Source of the DNA: Clostridiales bacterium | Lineage (GTDB): Bacteria; Bacillota; Clostridia; Christensenellales; Aristaeellaceae | Reading direction: 5' to 3' | DNA: 64,000 nt | Assembly: GCA_016930575.1 (NCBI GenBank) | Contig: JAFGGL010000036.1 | Span: 33,516-97,515, forward strand | Shown: one piece after another, positions 26,259 through 34,746 of the stretch | Layout of the letters: the number at the start of each line of letters is the position of its first letter | How positions within the stretch are numbered: position 1 is the stretch's first letter | Notes under the pieces: model-generated | Told to the model about the DNA's origin: nothing | What the model saw: the letters and a program-made list of their open reading frames with translations, nothing else | The model's database searches: none | Translations under genes and position numbers: made by a program

Positions 26259-27464
26259 TCACAGCGAGCGCAGCAGATCCAGCGCCTTCTTTCCCTGGGT
26301 GATATTGTTCTTTTCTTTCAATACGAATTCACTTGCGCGTCGGCCGATGCCGTCGCGTTCATGCTGCGGCAACGCCATCAGACCGCGCACGGCGTCCCGT
26401 ATTCCCTGCGCGTCCTGCGGTTTGATGTAGTTCAAATATTCGTCGTACTCCAAAGGGATGCCGTCCAGCCTGCAGCATAGCACGGGTTTCCCCGCGCGCA
26501 TGTACTCCATGGTCTTTGACGGGAAGGAATACCGCGTATAGATGCCCCCGTTGGTGCGCGGATTGATGAGGATGGCCGCTTTCCCCTGCAGGTACACCGC
26601 CTGCGCCTGGCGCACGAAGCCGAAATAACGGATATTGTCCAGCTTCGCCTGCGCTTCCCGAATCGCGTCCTCCATATCCCCTTTCCCGCACAGCCAAAGC
26701 TGATATTCGCTCATCCCGCTGAACGCGTTCAGCAGGATATCGATGCCCAGTTCGCGGTTGAGCGTGCCGGTATAGAGCACGGCCGGGCGCGCGTCGTCCG
26801 GCATGTCGATCGGCTCCGGTTCCGCGTTTATCGCCGCCGTCATTCCTTCGATCACGCAGAGTTTCTGATGCAAGGCAAACAGCGGCACCGCCATCTGTTT
26901 TGTCAGCATGATCAATCCGTTCATCTCCGCGACCAGCCAAATACTCTTCCTGCCCCGCATATATTCGATTTTCTTCATTATGCCCTGGCGTCCGGAAGCC
27001 ACGCCCAAGTCGCCCGGAAGATCGGTGACGATCATGCAGGCTTTCAAATCCGGTATCCTTCGCTTCACAACCGCGGCTGCGCGCATATACGGCAGGTACA
27101 GTGAATAGATGACCACCGTGCGGTTGAGCGGCGATTGCATTGCCCAGGCCTCGATTTCCCTCTCGGCGGCGCGCTTGCGCCGCTTTTGCTTGAAATACGG
27201 CAGGTTGAGGCTGCCGATCTCCCGGAAGCCGACGCCGACAGCCTTGCCGCGCAGGCGGAGTTTGCGGTACTGCCGTGGATAGACGCCCACAGGCAGCGAA
27301 TTGAGAACGGAGAGCATCTCCCCTTCTTCCAGGTTCTTTCGTATGCCTTCGATCATCGCCCATTGAAAGCCGTTGGCCTGGTTCTGCAGTCCCGTGCGTG
27401 ATAGCGCGGATGTCTCCCGCGCATCATCCGGATGATAAAGCAGCGACAAAAACAGGATGTTCAT
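26259..27464 (-). CDS. Glycosyltransferase (GT4-like)
   Basis: VLYTGTLNRELGIDILLNAFSGM...FPSKTMEYMRAGKPVLCCRLDGIP. Confidence 0.88.
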   Translation of the reverse strand: MNILFLSLLYHPDDARETSALSRTGLQNQANGFQWAMIEGIRKNLEEGEMLSVLNSLPVGVYPRQYRKLRLRGKAVGVGFREIGSLNLPYFKQKRRKRAAEREIEAWAMQSPLNRTVVIYSLYLPYMRAAAVVKRRIPDLKACMIVTDLPGDLGVASGRQGIMKKIEYMRGRKSIWLVAEMNGLIMLTKQMAVPLFALHQKLCVIEGMTAAINAEPEPIDMPDDARPAVLYTGTLNRELGIDILLNAFSGMSEYQLWLCGKGDMEDAIREAQAKLDNIRYFGFVRQAQAVYLQGKAAILINPRTNGGIYTRYSFPSKTMEYMRAGKPVLCCRLDGIPLEYDEYLNYIKPQDAQGIRDAVRGLMALPQHERDGIGRRASEFVLKEKNNITQGKKALDLLRSL

Positions 27465-28669
27465 GATAAAACCTCCCGGTACAGTTCGTAGTAGGCGCGC
27501 GCCATGTTTTGCTTACTAAAGCGCATTGCCCGCTGAAGGCAGGCGTCCGCATAGTTCGCGTCCGATTCGCAGATTTGCTTCACGGCGACCGCCAGCTCCT
27601 GTATATCGCCCTTCGCTACCACCGTGCCGCAGCTTTCATCGACGGCTTCGCGGCACCCGCCCGTATCGTATACGACGATCGGCGTTCCGCAGGCAAGCGC
27701 TTCCAGGTTTACAAGCGGCATGGTATCGTCCAGCGTCGGGTTGACAAAACAGTCGGCCGCCGTATACCACGCGGCAAGTTCTTGCTGCGAAGCCGTACGT
27801 TCCAAACCAAGTACATTCTTTGGAAGGGCGCTGAGCTGTTCACGTGTAAGCCCGATGATCACGATGCGGTATGGTTCATTCAGCAGCTCTGAAAGTCCAA
27901 TCAGCGAATCCAGCCCTTTACGCCTGTCCCAATCGGACGCGACGGACAGCAGCACGCGCTTTCTTTCCAATCCGTAGTGTTTGCGTAGATGGGATGCGAC
28001 AGGTTGAAATCGTTCCGTATCCACGCCGTTATAGATCACACGCGTTTGCGCGTTATGCAAATAGGATTCCCTGACGATATCCGCAAGCCATCGGCACGGC
28101 GTGACGATCGTCAGATTCGGAAGGCTTGAAAACAGCCGTTTTTTCAAGCGGTAGTTTCTCCTGCTGCCGTCAAAGCCGACGCATTCGGGATAGCTGTGTT
28201 TCTCCGGACACCGTATGCACTGCGTTTTCCACCGCTCACACCCCGCATAATTAAAATACGCACAGTGCCCCGTCATCGGCCAGCAATCGTGCAGCGTCCA
28301 GACAACGGGAATACCGGCCTGTTCCAGGTAGCGGAACCAGCGTTTCAGATTGATATAGCAGCCGTGCAGATTGTGAAGGTGAACGACATCCACTTGGTTT
28401 TCCCTGCAGAATTTGATTAGTTGGCCGGTGGCGATTAGGCTGCCGTATCCTTCCGCATCCAGCAGTTTGCGGATCGCGCCGTGGAATTTCCGCCCCGCCG
28501 GGCTGCCGAACCTAAGGGCGTCCACGCCGTTCTCCCGGGAACTCTCCCCGATGCCGAAGGCGGCCAGCGCGCGGGTATCCGGCTGCGCGGCGGTGTACGC
28601 GGCGATCTCCGCGACGATCCGCCCCGTGCTTCCATTGGGATAAACGGTATTTACCTGCAGCACGTTCAC
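27461..28669 (-). CDS. Glycosyltransferase family 4 (WcaC-like)
   Basis: MNVLQVNTVYPNGSTGRIV...WTLHDCWPMTGHCAYFNYAGCERWKTQC...NPTLDDTMPLVNLEALACGTPIVVYDTGG. Confidence 0.93.
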   Translation of the reverse strand: MNVLQVNTVYPNGSTGRIVAEIAAYTAAQPDTRALAAFGIGESSRENGVDALRFGSPAGRKFHGAIRKLLDAEGYGSLIATGQLIKFCRENQVDVVHLHNLHGCYINLKRWFRYLEQAGIPVVWTLHDCWPMTGHCAYFNYAGCERWKTQCIRCPEKHSYPECVGFDGSRRNYRLKKRLFSSLPNLTIVTPCRWLADIVRESYLHNAQTRVIYNGVDTERFQPVASHLRKHYGLERKRVLLSVASDWDRRKGLDSLIGLSELLNEPYRIVIIGLTREQLSALPKNVLGLERTASQQELAAWYTAADCFVNPTLDDTMPLVNLEALACGTPIVVYDTGGCREAVDESCGTVVAKGDIQELAVAVKQICESDANYADACLQRAMRFSKQNMARAYYELYREVLS

Positions 28670-29862
28670 GGCTGTTCTCCGGCCAATTCTTTAAGCATTC
28701 GTTCGAGCGTGTCCATCAGGCCCTGCTTTGCGAAATGCGTTTCATAGTACCGCCTGGCATTTTTACCCATACCGCCGCGCCGCTCGTCTGCCGTGAACTT
28801 CATCACGATTTCAGCAAAGGCCTTGGGATCGTCGCTCGGCGCGCAAAGCCCGCACTGCGCCTCTCTGATAATATCCTCCGCCTCGCCGCTGATCGAGCCG
28901 AGGATGGGTTTCCCGGCGGCCATATAGCTTTGCACCTTACCGGGTAGGGTGAAGCTTACGTACTCCTCGCCGCGCATGCTTACAAGCAATGCGTCTGCCA
29001 TTGCGAAGAATTTCGGCATTTCCTCCACCGGCCTGCGCCCGTAGAAGACCACCTGTTCATCCAGCTTGAGTTCTTTCGCCAAAGTCCTGCAGCTTTCGTA
29101 GTTCGCGCCGTTGCCCAGGATATGCCAGCGTATGGGCTGTTTTTTCAGGATGGCCGCGGCCTGCACCAGCGTTTCCACGCCCTGCACGCGCCCGATATTG
29201 CCCGCAAACACAAGCTCCGTGACCTCCGACGGCGTATGCGCGGGCAGCGCGCCGAACACGTCGTCGGCAAACTGCGGCAGGTAGTTTTCCTTGGAAACGT
29301 CGATATGATGTACGTCTTTCAGGTACGTCCGGAAACGCCTGGACGAGTATACGAGCCTGTCCGCACGCTGGTAGATATTCCGGCTGACCCGTTTCATCCA
29401 CGTATAGAACCATTGCCCCTCCCGCACGTTCATCGCGGCAAGGCACGCGGGCCAGATATCCATCACGTGCAGCATCACCTTCGTTTTGAAAAACGCTCGG
29501 TACACCATCGCGGGCACGGCCATCAGCACAGGCGATGTGTTGTATGCGTAAACCACATCGAAGTCATGCCGTAAAAATAGCGCTTTCAGCGAACCGGAAA
29601 GCATGTAGCTCGCGTAGTTGAGCGCCAGGCCGGCCTTTGTGTTCCTGCGGCCGATCTCAAAACAGCGGCGCACGTCCACGCCGTTTATCGTTTCCCTGCG
29701 CTTCCTGAAAAAGCGGTATTCCCTGGGTATCTTCCCGGTCGGATAATCCGGCAGGCCGACGACGGCCGTCACCGAATGCCCGCGCTTGACAAGATCCTCG
29801 CAGATCTCGTGGATGCGGAACGGTTCCGGTTTATAATGCTGATAAACGACGAGAATCTTCAT
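28666..29862 (-). CDS. Glycosyltransferase family 4 (WbuB-like)
   Basis: MKILVVYQHYKPEPFRIHEICEDLVKRGHSVTAVVGLPDYPTG...LPGKVQSYMAAGKPILGSISGEAEDII. Confidence 0.93.
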   Translation of the reverse strand: MKILVVYQHYKPEPFRIHEICEDLVKRGHSVTAVVGLPDYPTGKIPREYRFFRKRRETINGVDVRRCFEIGRRNTKAGLALNYASYMLSGSLKALFLRHDFDVVYAYNTSPVLMAVPAMVYRAFFKTKVMLHVMDIWPACLAAMNVREGQWFYTWMKRVSRNIYQRADRLVYSSRRFRTYLKDVHHIDVSKENYLPQFADDVFGALPAHTPSEVTELVFAGNIGRVQGVETLVQAAAILKKQPIRWHILGNGANYESCRTLAKELKLDEQVVFYGRRPVEEMPKFFAMADALLVSMRGEEYVSFTLPGKVQSYMAAGKPILGSISGEAEDIIREAQCGLCAPSDDPKAFAEIVMKFTADERRGGMGKNARRYYETHFAKQGLMDTLERMLKELAGEQP

Positions 29863-31175
29863 GCGTTCATCGCGCGGAAGCGCTTGTACATGCCGGCCGC
29901 GCCTTCCTCAGCGTCGCGCAGCACGGTTTGAGCATCGATGGTCGTGTACTCCCCGTCGCGGAAAAGCACCTTGCCGTCTACCATCGTTAGTGTTACGTCG
30001 CTGCCCTGCAGGGCGTAGATAAGGTTCGATTCAGGATGGACATGGGGTGTCATATGCGGCGTACGGATGTTCAGCAAGATCAGATCGGCGATATAGCCTT
30101 CTTTCAGCAATCCCAGATTTTCATGTCCCATGGCTTTCGCGCCGACGCTCGTGGCCGCCGCCAGTACCTGCGCGGGGGGTATCACCGTCGGGTCCAGCGT
30201 CGTGCCTTTCTGCAGCAGCGGCATCAGCTTGATTTCCTCCCAGAGATTCAGGTTGTCGTTGCTGGCGACGCTGTCGGTCCCCAGGGCCACGCTGCAGCCG
30301 CGTCCGAGCATCTTCGCAATCGGCGCGACGCCGCTGGCGAGCTTCAGGTTGCTTACGGGATTGTGCACGACCGTTATCCCATATTTCGCGGCGAGATCGA
30401 TATCCTCGTCGCTGAACCATACGCAATGTGCCGCGATGACCTTCGCGTCCAGCGCGCCGCAGGATTGAAGGTACTTCAGCGGCGTCATCCTTCTGCGCCG
30501 TATGCAGCCTTCATGCTCTGCTTTCGTCTCGCTGACGTGGGTATGGAATGGGATATCCATATCAATGGCCGCGCGCGCTGCCGCCTTCATCAACGCCGGG
30601 GTCGACGTGTATTCGGCGTGCGGCGCGATGGACACACGGATGCGGTCGTTGCATGTGCGGTTCCAGTTCTTCGCCAGTTCCACGCCCTCTTCCAGGTCCT
30701 TGCAGCTGCCGTCGGTATCCACAACCCCGTGGCCGATCAGCGCGCGCATACCGTTATCGCGCACCGCTTTCACGATGCTGTCGGTGTACATGTACATATC
30801 GCAGAAGGAGGTGGTGCCGAACCTAAGCATCTCCATACACCCAAGGTCCGTAGCGGTACGGATCAGTCCGCGGTTCCACTGCGCTTCCAGCTTGAAGATC
30901 ACCTGGTTGAGCCAGTCGGAAAGCATCAGATCCGCGCCTGCTGAGCGCAGGAAAGTCATCGGCGTGTGCGTGTGCAGGTTCACAAGCCCCGGCATGCAGA
31001 TGCAGCCGGACGCGTCGATCTGCTGCTCCGCTTCAAACGGCGGCGCATTTTCGGCGGTTCCGGCGTAGGCGATCAGGTTGCCGTCAACCTGCACCTCCGC
31101 GTTTTGAACAAACGGGATATTCGGCTCGTTCTCCACACCGGGAACCAACGCGCAGCCAAAAATTCGGGTACGCAA
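29859..31175 (-). CDS. Amidohydrolase, 5-methylthioadenosine/S-adenosylhomocysteine deaminase-like
   Basis: MPGLVNLHTHTPMTFLRS, HVSETKAEHEGC, AAHCVWFSDEDIDL, ALGTDSVASNDNLNLWEEIK. Confidence 0.92.
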   Translation of the reverse strand: MRTRIFGCALVPGVENEPNIPFVQNAEVQVDGNLIAYAGTAENAPPFEAEQQIDASGCICMPGLVNLHTHTPMTFLRSAGADLMLSDWLNQVIFKLEAQWNRGLIRTATDLGCMEMLRFGTTSFCDMYMYTDSIVKAVRDNGMRALIGHGVVDTDGSCKDLEEGVELAKNWNRTCNDRIRVSIAPHAEYTSTPALMKAAARAAIDMDIPFHTHVSETKAEHEGCIRRRRMTPLKYLQSCGALDAKVIAAHCVWFSDEDIDLAAKYGITVVHNPVSNLKLASGVAPIAKMLGRGCSVALGTDSVASNDNLNLWEEIKLMPLLQKGTTLDPTVIPPAQVLAAATSVGAKAMGHENLGLLKEGYIADLILLNIRTPHMTPHVHPESNLIYALQGSDVTLTMVDGKVLFRDGEYTTIDAQTVLRDAEEGAAGMYKRFRAMNA

Positions 31176-31309
31176 ATCCTTTGCCCTCCCATTTCCTGTA
31201 TGCTGAGATTATACCATTGATCCCTAGGCTCTGCAACGATACAGCGCGGGTTGATGTACGCCCGGTTTTCTGATACGATACTGTCGACTACAGCATACGG
31301 AGGCGGACG

Positions 31310-32038
31310 ATGCAATACCAGATCGATACCATCCCGGTATGGGAAGCGCTTGAATACCAGGGGTCGTGTTTACTATGCACCCTGCACGCGAAAACCGAAG
31401 CGGGCGAGATCGAGCGCGCGCTCGGTTCCAGCGTGATGGAGCCCGGCATCCGCGTGCGTACCAACGTGCTGGGTATCTGCGCCGCGCACCAGCGGATGAT
31501 GTTTCAAAACGGGAACCGGCTCGGACACGCGCTGCTGATGGATACGCATGCGGAAGAAGTGCTTAAGAAGCTGGAAAAACTGAAAGCGCGTTCATGGCAC
31601 GGCCGCGACGCGGACGGGAAACAGCTTGCCGGTAAGCTGCGCGCGCTATCGTCGCGATGTATCGTCTGCGAGACCATCAACACGCACATGAAGCGGTATG
31701 TCCATACCCTGCTGTACCTGTGGAAGACCGATCCGAAGTTCAAAAAACAATTCTGCGGTTCCAACGGCGTATGCATCCCCCACGCCGCCGATTTGATCGA
31801 AGCCTCGCAAAAGCACCTGAATGCGCGGCAGCGCGTTGAGTTTACGGAACTGTGCCTGGACCTTCTGTACAACCACCTTGCGGAAGATGAAAAAGATCTG
31901 AATTGGTTCACGCAGAAGTTTGATTATAAAAACAAAAGCAAGTCATGGGAAAACAGTAAAAACGCAATCGAACGCACGGTGAATCGACTGCGCGGCTATT
32001 GCCTCGGGAACGTCCCCTACGAAAAACCGAAGAAATGA
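31310..32038 (+). CDS. DUF6062-like protein of unknown function
   Basis: MQYQIDTIPVWEALEYQGSCLLCTLHAKTEAGEIERALGSSVMEPGIR; conserved Cys-rich CLLC and CVVCE-like motifs. Confidence 0.75.
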   Translation: MQYQIDTIPVWEALEYQGSCLLCTLHAKTEAGEIERALGSSVMEPGIRVRTNVLGICAAHQRMMFQNGNRLGHALLMDTHAEEVLKKLEKLKARSWHGRDADGKQLAGKLRALSSRCIVCETINTHMKRYVHTLLYLWKTDPKFKKQFCGSNGVCIPHAADLIEASQKHLNARQRVEFTELCLDLLYNHLAEDEKDLNWFTQKFDYKNKSKSWENSKNAIERTVNRLRGYCLGNVPYEKPKK

Positions 32039-32491
32039 TTATTCCTCTTTATACTGTTCCATTTTCACATTCGCTTCGTTGAAAAGCTCCAGCGTGAACG
32101 GATCGGGATAGCTGTGCTCGTAGATCACATGCCTGATGCCGACGTTCACGATCATCTTGGCGCACACCGAGCAGGGCTGGTGCGTGCAGTACAGCGTCGC
32201 CCCGTCCACCGAGATGCCCAGCTTCGCCGCCTGGATGATGGCGTTTTGCTCCGCGTGGATGGCATAGCAGGTCTCCGCGTGTGTGCCTGAAGGGATGTTC
32301 ATCTTGTCGCGCAGGCATTCGCCGCGCTCCCGGCAGGTTCTGATGCCCGCGGGCGCGCCGTTGTATCCGGTGGTCATGATGCGCTTGTCTTTCACGATCA
32401 CGGCCCCGATGGACCTGCCCTGCCGGTAGCAGCTGGACCAGCCCGCGATCAGCCGCGCCATTTCCATAAACCTGCGATCCCATTTATTCAT
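32039..32491 (-). CDS. dCMP deaminase family protein (ComEB-like)
   Basis: Start MNKWDRRFMEMARLIAGWSSCYRQGRSIGAVIVKDKRIMTTGYNGAPAG; HAEQNAIIQAAK; PCSVCAKMIVN; longer ORF start to 32686 judged spurious. Confidence 0.93.
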   Translation of the reverse strand: MNKWDRRFMEMARLIAGWSSCYRQGRSIGAVIVKDKRIMTTGYNGAPAGIRTCRERGECLRDKMNIPSGTHAETCYAIHAEQNAIIQAAKLGISVDGATLYCTHQPCSVCAKMIVNVGIRHVIYEHSYPDPFTLELFNEANVKMEQYKEE

Positions 32492-32562
32492 ACGTTCACC
32501 TCGTTTGTTTTGCATTATAGCATGACAACGCCCGTTTTGAAAACCGTCCGGCGCGCTGCGGC

Positions 32563-32604
32563 GCGAATGTTCGCATTTGCGAAACGGCAAAAGCATGGTA
32601 TAAT
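32563..32604 (+). promoter_or_regulatory. Promoter with triple half-site operator upstream of the AAA ATPase
   Basis: GCGAA-TG-TTCGC-ATTT-GCGAA overlapping TTTGCG (32576-32581)-17 nt-TATAAT (32599-32604). Confidence 0.55.
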
Positions 32605-32638
32605 TTGTGAATAGAAACGGAGCTAAAGGAGTGCCCGC

Positions 32639-33706
32639 ATGGATCGCAAAGACGAAATCATCAAGCTGCAGATGGATGTTATCCAACAGATGACCGAATC
32701 CAATTTGAAACGCATCGCGGATGATTTATGGGGCCTTCCTACGCTGAAGGCGGGCGGCGAGCCCGTTGTGAAGCAAAACGATACAAAGACCGGCATCGGC
32801 GAAAGCACGAAACCGCAGGAGGTCCCCAAGCCGGAACCGGAAGTCGTCGAGACGATTGAGGACCTAAAAAAAGAACTGGAAAGCTACATCGGGCTTCAGA
32901 TCGTCAAGCAGGAAGTGGAAAGCCTGGTCAACCTCGTCACCATCCAGAAACTCCGCGTGAAAAACGATCTGCCCGTGGAGGACCTTTCGCTGCATTTGGT
33001 GTTTTCCGGCAATCCGGGCACGGGCAAAACCATGATCGCACGGCTGATGTCGCGCATCTATAAGGTACTGGGTATCCTCTCCAAGGGCCACCTGGTGGAG
33101 ACCGACCGCAGCGGGCTGGTTGCCGGATACGTCGGCCAGACGGCCATCAAGACCTCCGAGGTCATCAAAAAAGCGCTGGGCGGCGTGCTGTTCATCGACG
33201 AGGCCTACGCCCTGACCGGCGCAACCGAAAACGACTACGGGCAGGAAGCCGTCAATACGCTATTAAAGGCCATGGAAGACAACCGGGACGATCTGGTGAT
33301 CATCGTAGCAGGATATCCCGCGCTGATGCGGGGATTCATCAAATCCAACCCGGGACTGGAAAGCCGCTTCAACCGCTTCCTGTATTTCGAAGATTATTCC
33401 GCCAAGGAAATGCTGGATATTTTCGATATGCGCTGTAAACAAAGCGGTTATACGCTGGACTATGACACGCATAGGCAACTGGAAGGCTATCTGCAGAAAT
33501 TCAGCGAGAACAACCTGCACTTCGGCAACGCGCGCGGCGTGCGCAACCTCTTTGAACGCGCGGTCAGCGCGCAGGCAAACCGGCTTGCAAAGCAAAAAGA
33601 AGTCACCCGCGACGAGCTGATGAAGCTGACGAGCGAAGACGTACGCATCGCAGCGGGCGAAGAGAAGCAGGCGGCCAAACCCGCCGATACATTGACAAAC
33701 GAGTGA
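32639..33706 (+). CDS. AAA ATPase, CbbX/SpoVK-like
   Basis: LHLVFSGNPGTGKTMIARLMSRIYKVLGILSKGHLVETDRSGLVAGYVGQTAIKT, GGVLFIDEAYAL, NARGVRNLFERAV. Confidence 0.93.
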   Translation: MDRKDEIIKLQMDVIQQMTESNLKRIADDLWGLPTLKAGGEPVVKQNDTKTGIGESTKPQEVPKPEPEVVETIEDLKKELESYIGLQIVKQEVESLVNLVTIQKLRVKNDLPVEDLSLHLVFSGNPGTGKTMIARLMSRIYKVLGILSKGHLVETDRSGLVAGYVGQTAIKTSEVIKKALGGVLFIDEAYALTGATENDYGQEAVNTLLKAMEDNRDDLVIIVAGYPALMRGFIKSNPGLESRFNRFLYFEDYSAKEMLDIFDMRCKQSGYTLDYDTHRQLEGYLQKFSENNLHFGNARGVRNLFERAVSAQANRLAKQKEVTRDELMKLTSEDVRIAAGEEKQAAKPADTLTNE

Positions 33707-33747
33707 TTTGCGGTATGATACCCGTGTACTGACGCAGGATCGGAGGA

Positions 33748-34746
33748 ATGCTTTTGACGCAAGGAACGCAGGCTGTCATTTCATTGGAAAACATGGATTC
33801 ATGTTTATCGCTGTTTGGCTCGAACGACCAGAACCTCCCGCTCTTTGAAAGTGAACTGGATGTTACCTTGTCCGTTCGCGGCTCTGAGTTGAAAATAACA
33901 GGCGCCGATGACAATGTCAGCATGGCTTCTCAGGTGGTTGAAAAGCTGAGTGATCTGCTGCGCAGGAACGCCCAGGTAGACCGCACAACGCTCCGGTACG
34001 CCATAGCGCTGGCCAAAAGAGGCGAACTGGACCGTATAGACGATATCGCGTTTGAAGTCGTCGCCATCACGCACCGGGGGCGGCCCATCCGCTGTAAAAC
34101 GCTTGGGCAATACGAATACGTACAGTCCATCCGCGAACACGAACTCACCTTCGCGGTCGGCCCGGCCGGCACTGGCAAGACATACCTCGCCATGGCGCTG
34201 GCGATCGTCGCGCTGCGCAACAAGCAGGTCGAACGCATCGTGCTCACGCGGCCCGCCGTGGAAGCGGGCGAGAAGCTTGGGTTCCTGCCCGGCGACTTAA
34301 GCCAGAAGGTAGACCCCTATCTGCGCCCGCTCTACGACGCGCTGTTTGACATGATGGGCGCGGAATCCTACCAGCGGCTGCAGGAGCGCGGAGTGCTGGA
34401 GATCGCGCCGCTTGCATATATGCGCGGCCGGACGCTGTCGGACAGCTTTATCATCCTGGACGAGGCGCAGAACACCACCCCCGAACAAATGAAGATGTTT
34501 TTGACCCGTATGGGCGCCGGCTCGCACGCAGTTGTGACCGGCGACGTTACGCAGACAGACCTTCCCCCGGGCAAGCAGTCCGGGCTTTTGCAGGCGATGT
34601 CTGTGCTGCGGGATATAGAGAATATCGGCATGGTAAAACTCGATCATTCCGACGTCGTGCGCCACGATATGGTGCAGAACATCGTCAAAGCCTATGAAAA
34701 GCATGAGGAGGCCCTTCTGAGGAGGAATGCAGACGATGGCACCTAA
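33748..34746 (+). CDS. phoH: PhoH family protein
   Basis: FAVGPAGTGKTYLAMALAI, RPAVEAGEKLGFLPGDLSQKVDPYLRPLYDAL, FIILDEAQNTTPEQMKMFLTRMG. Confidence 0.96.
   Translation: MLLTQGTQAVISLENMDSCLSLFGSNDQNLPLFESELDVTLSVRGSELKITGADDNVSMASQVVEKLSDLLRRNAQVDRTTLRYAIALAKRGELDRIDDIAFEVVAITHRGRPIRCKTLGQYEYVQSIREHELTFAVGPAGTGKTYLAMALAIVALRNKQVERIVLTRPAVEAGEKLGFLPGDLSQKVDPYLRPLYDALFDMMGAESYQRLQERGVLEIAPLAYMRGRTLSDSFIILDEAQNTTPEQMKMFLTRMGAGSHAVVTGDVTQTDLPPGKQSGLLQAMSVLRDIENIGMVKLDHSDVVRHDMVQNIVKAYEKHEEALLRRNADDGT

Noticed and set aside
32492-32686. N-terminal extension of the dCMP deaminase ORF
   Set aside because: Extends over the divergent AAA ATPase promoter; family start fits MNKWDRRF at 32491
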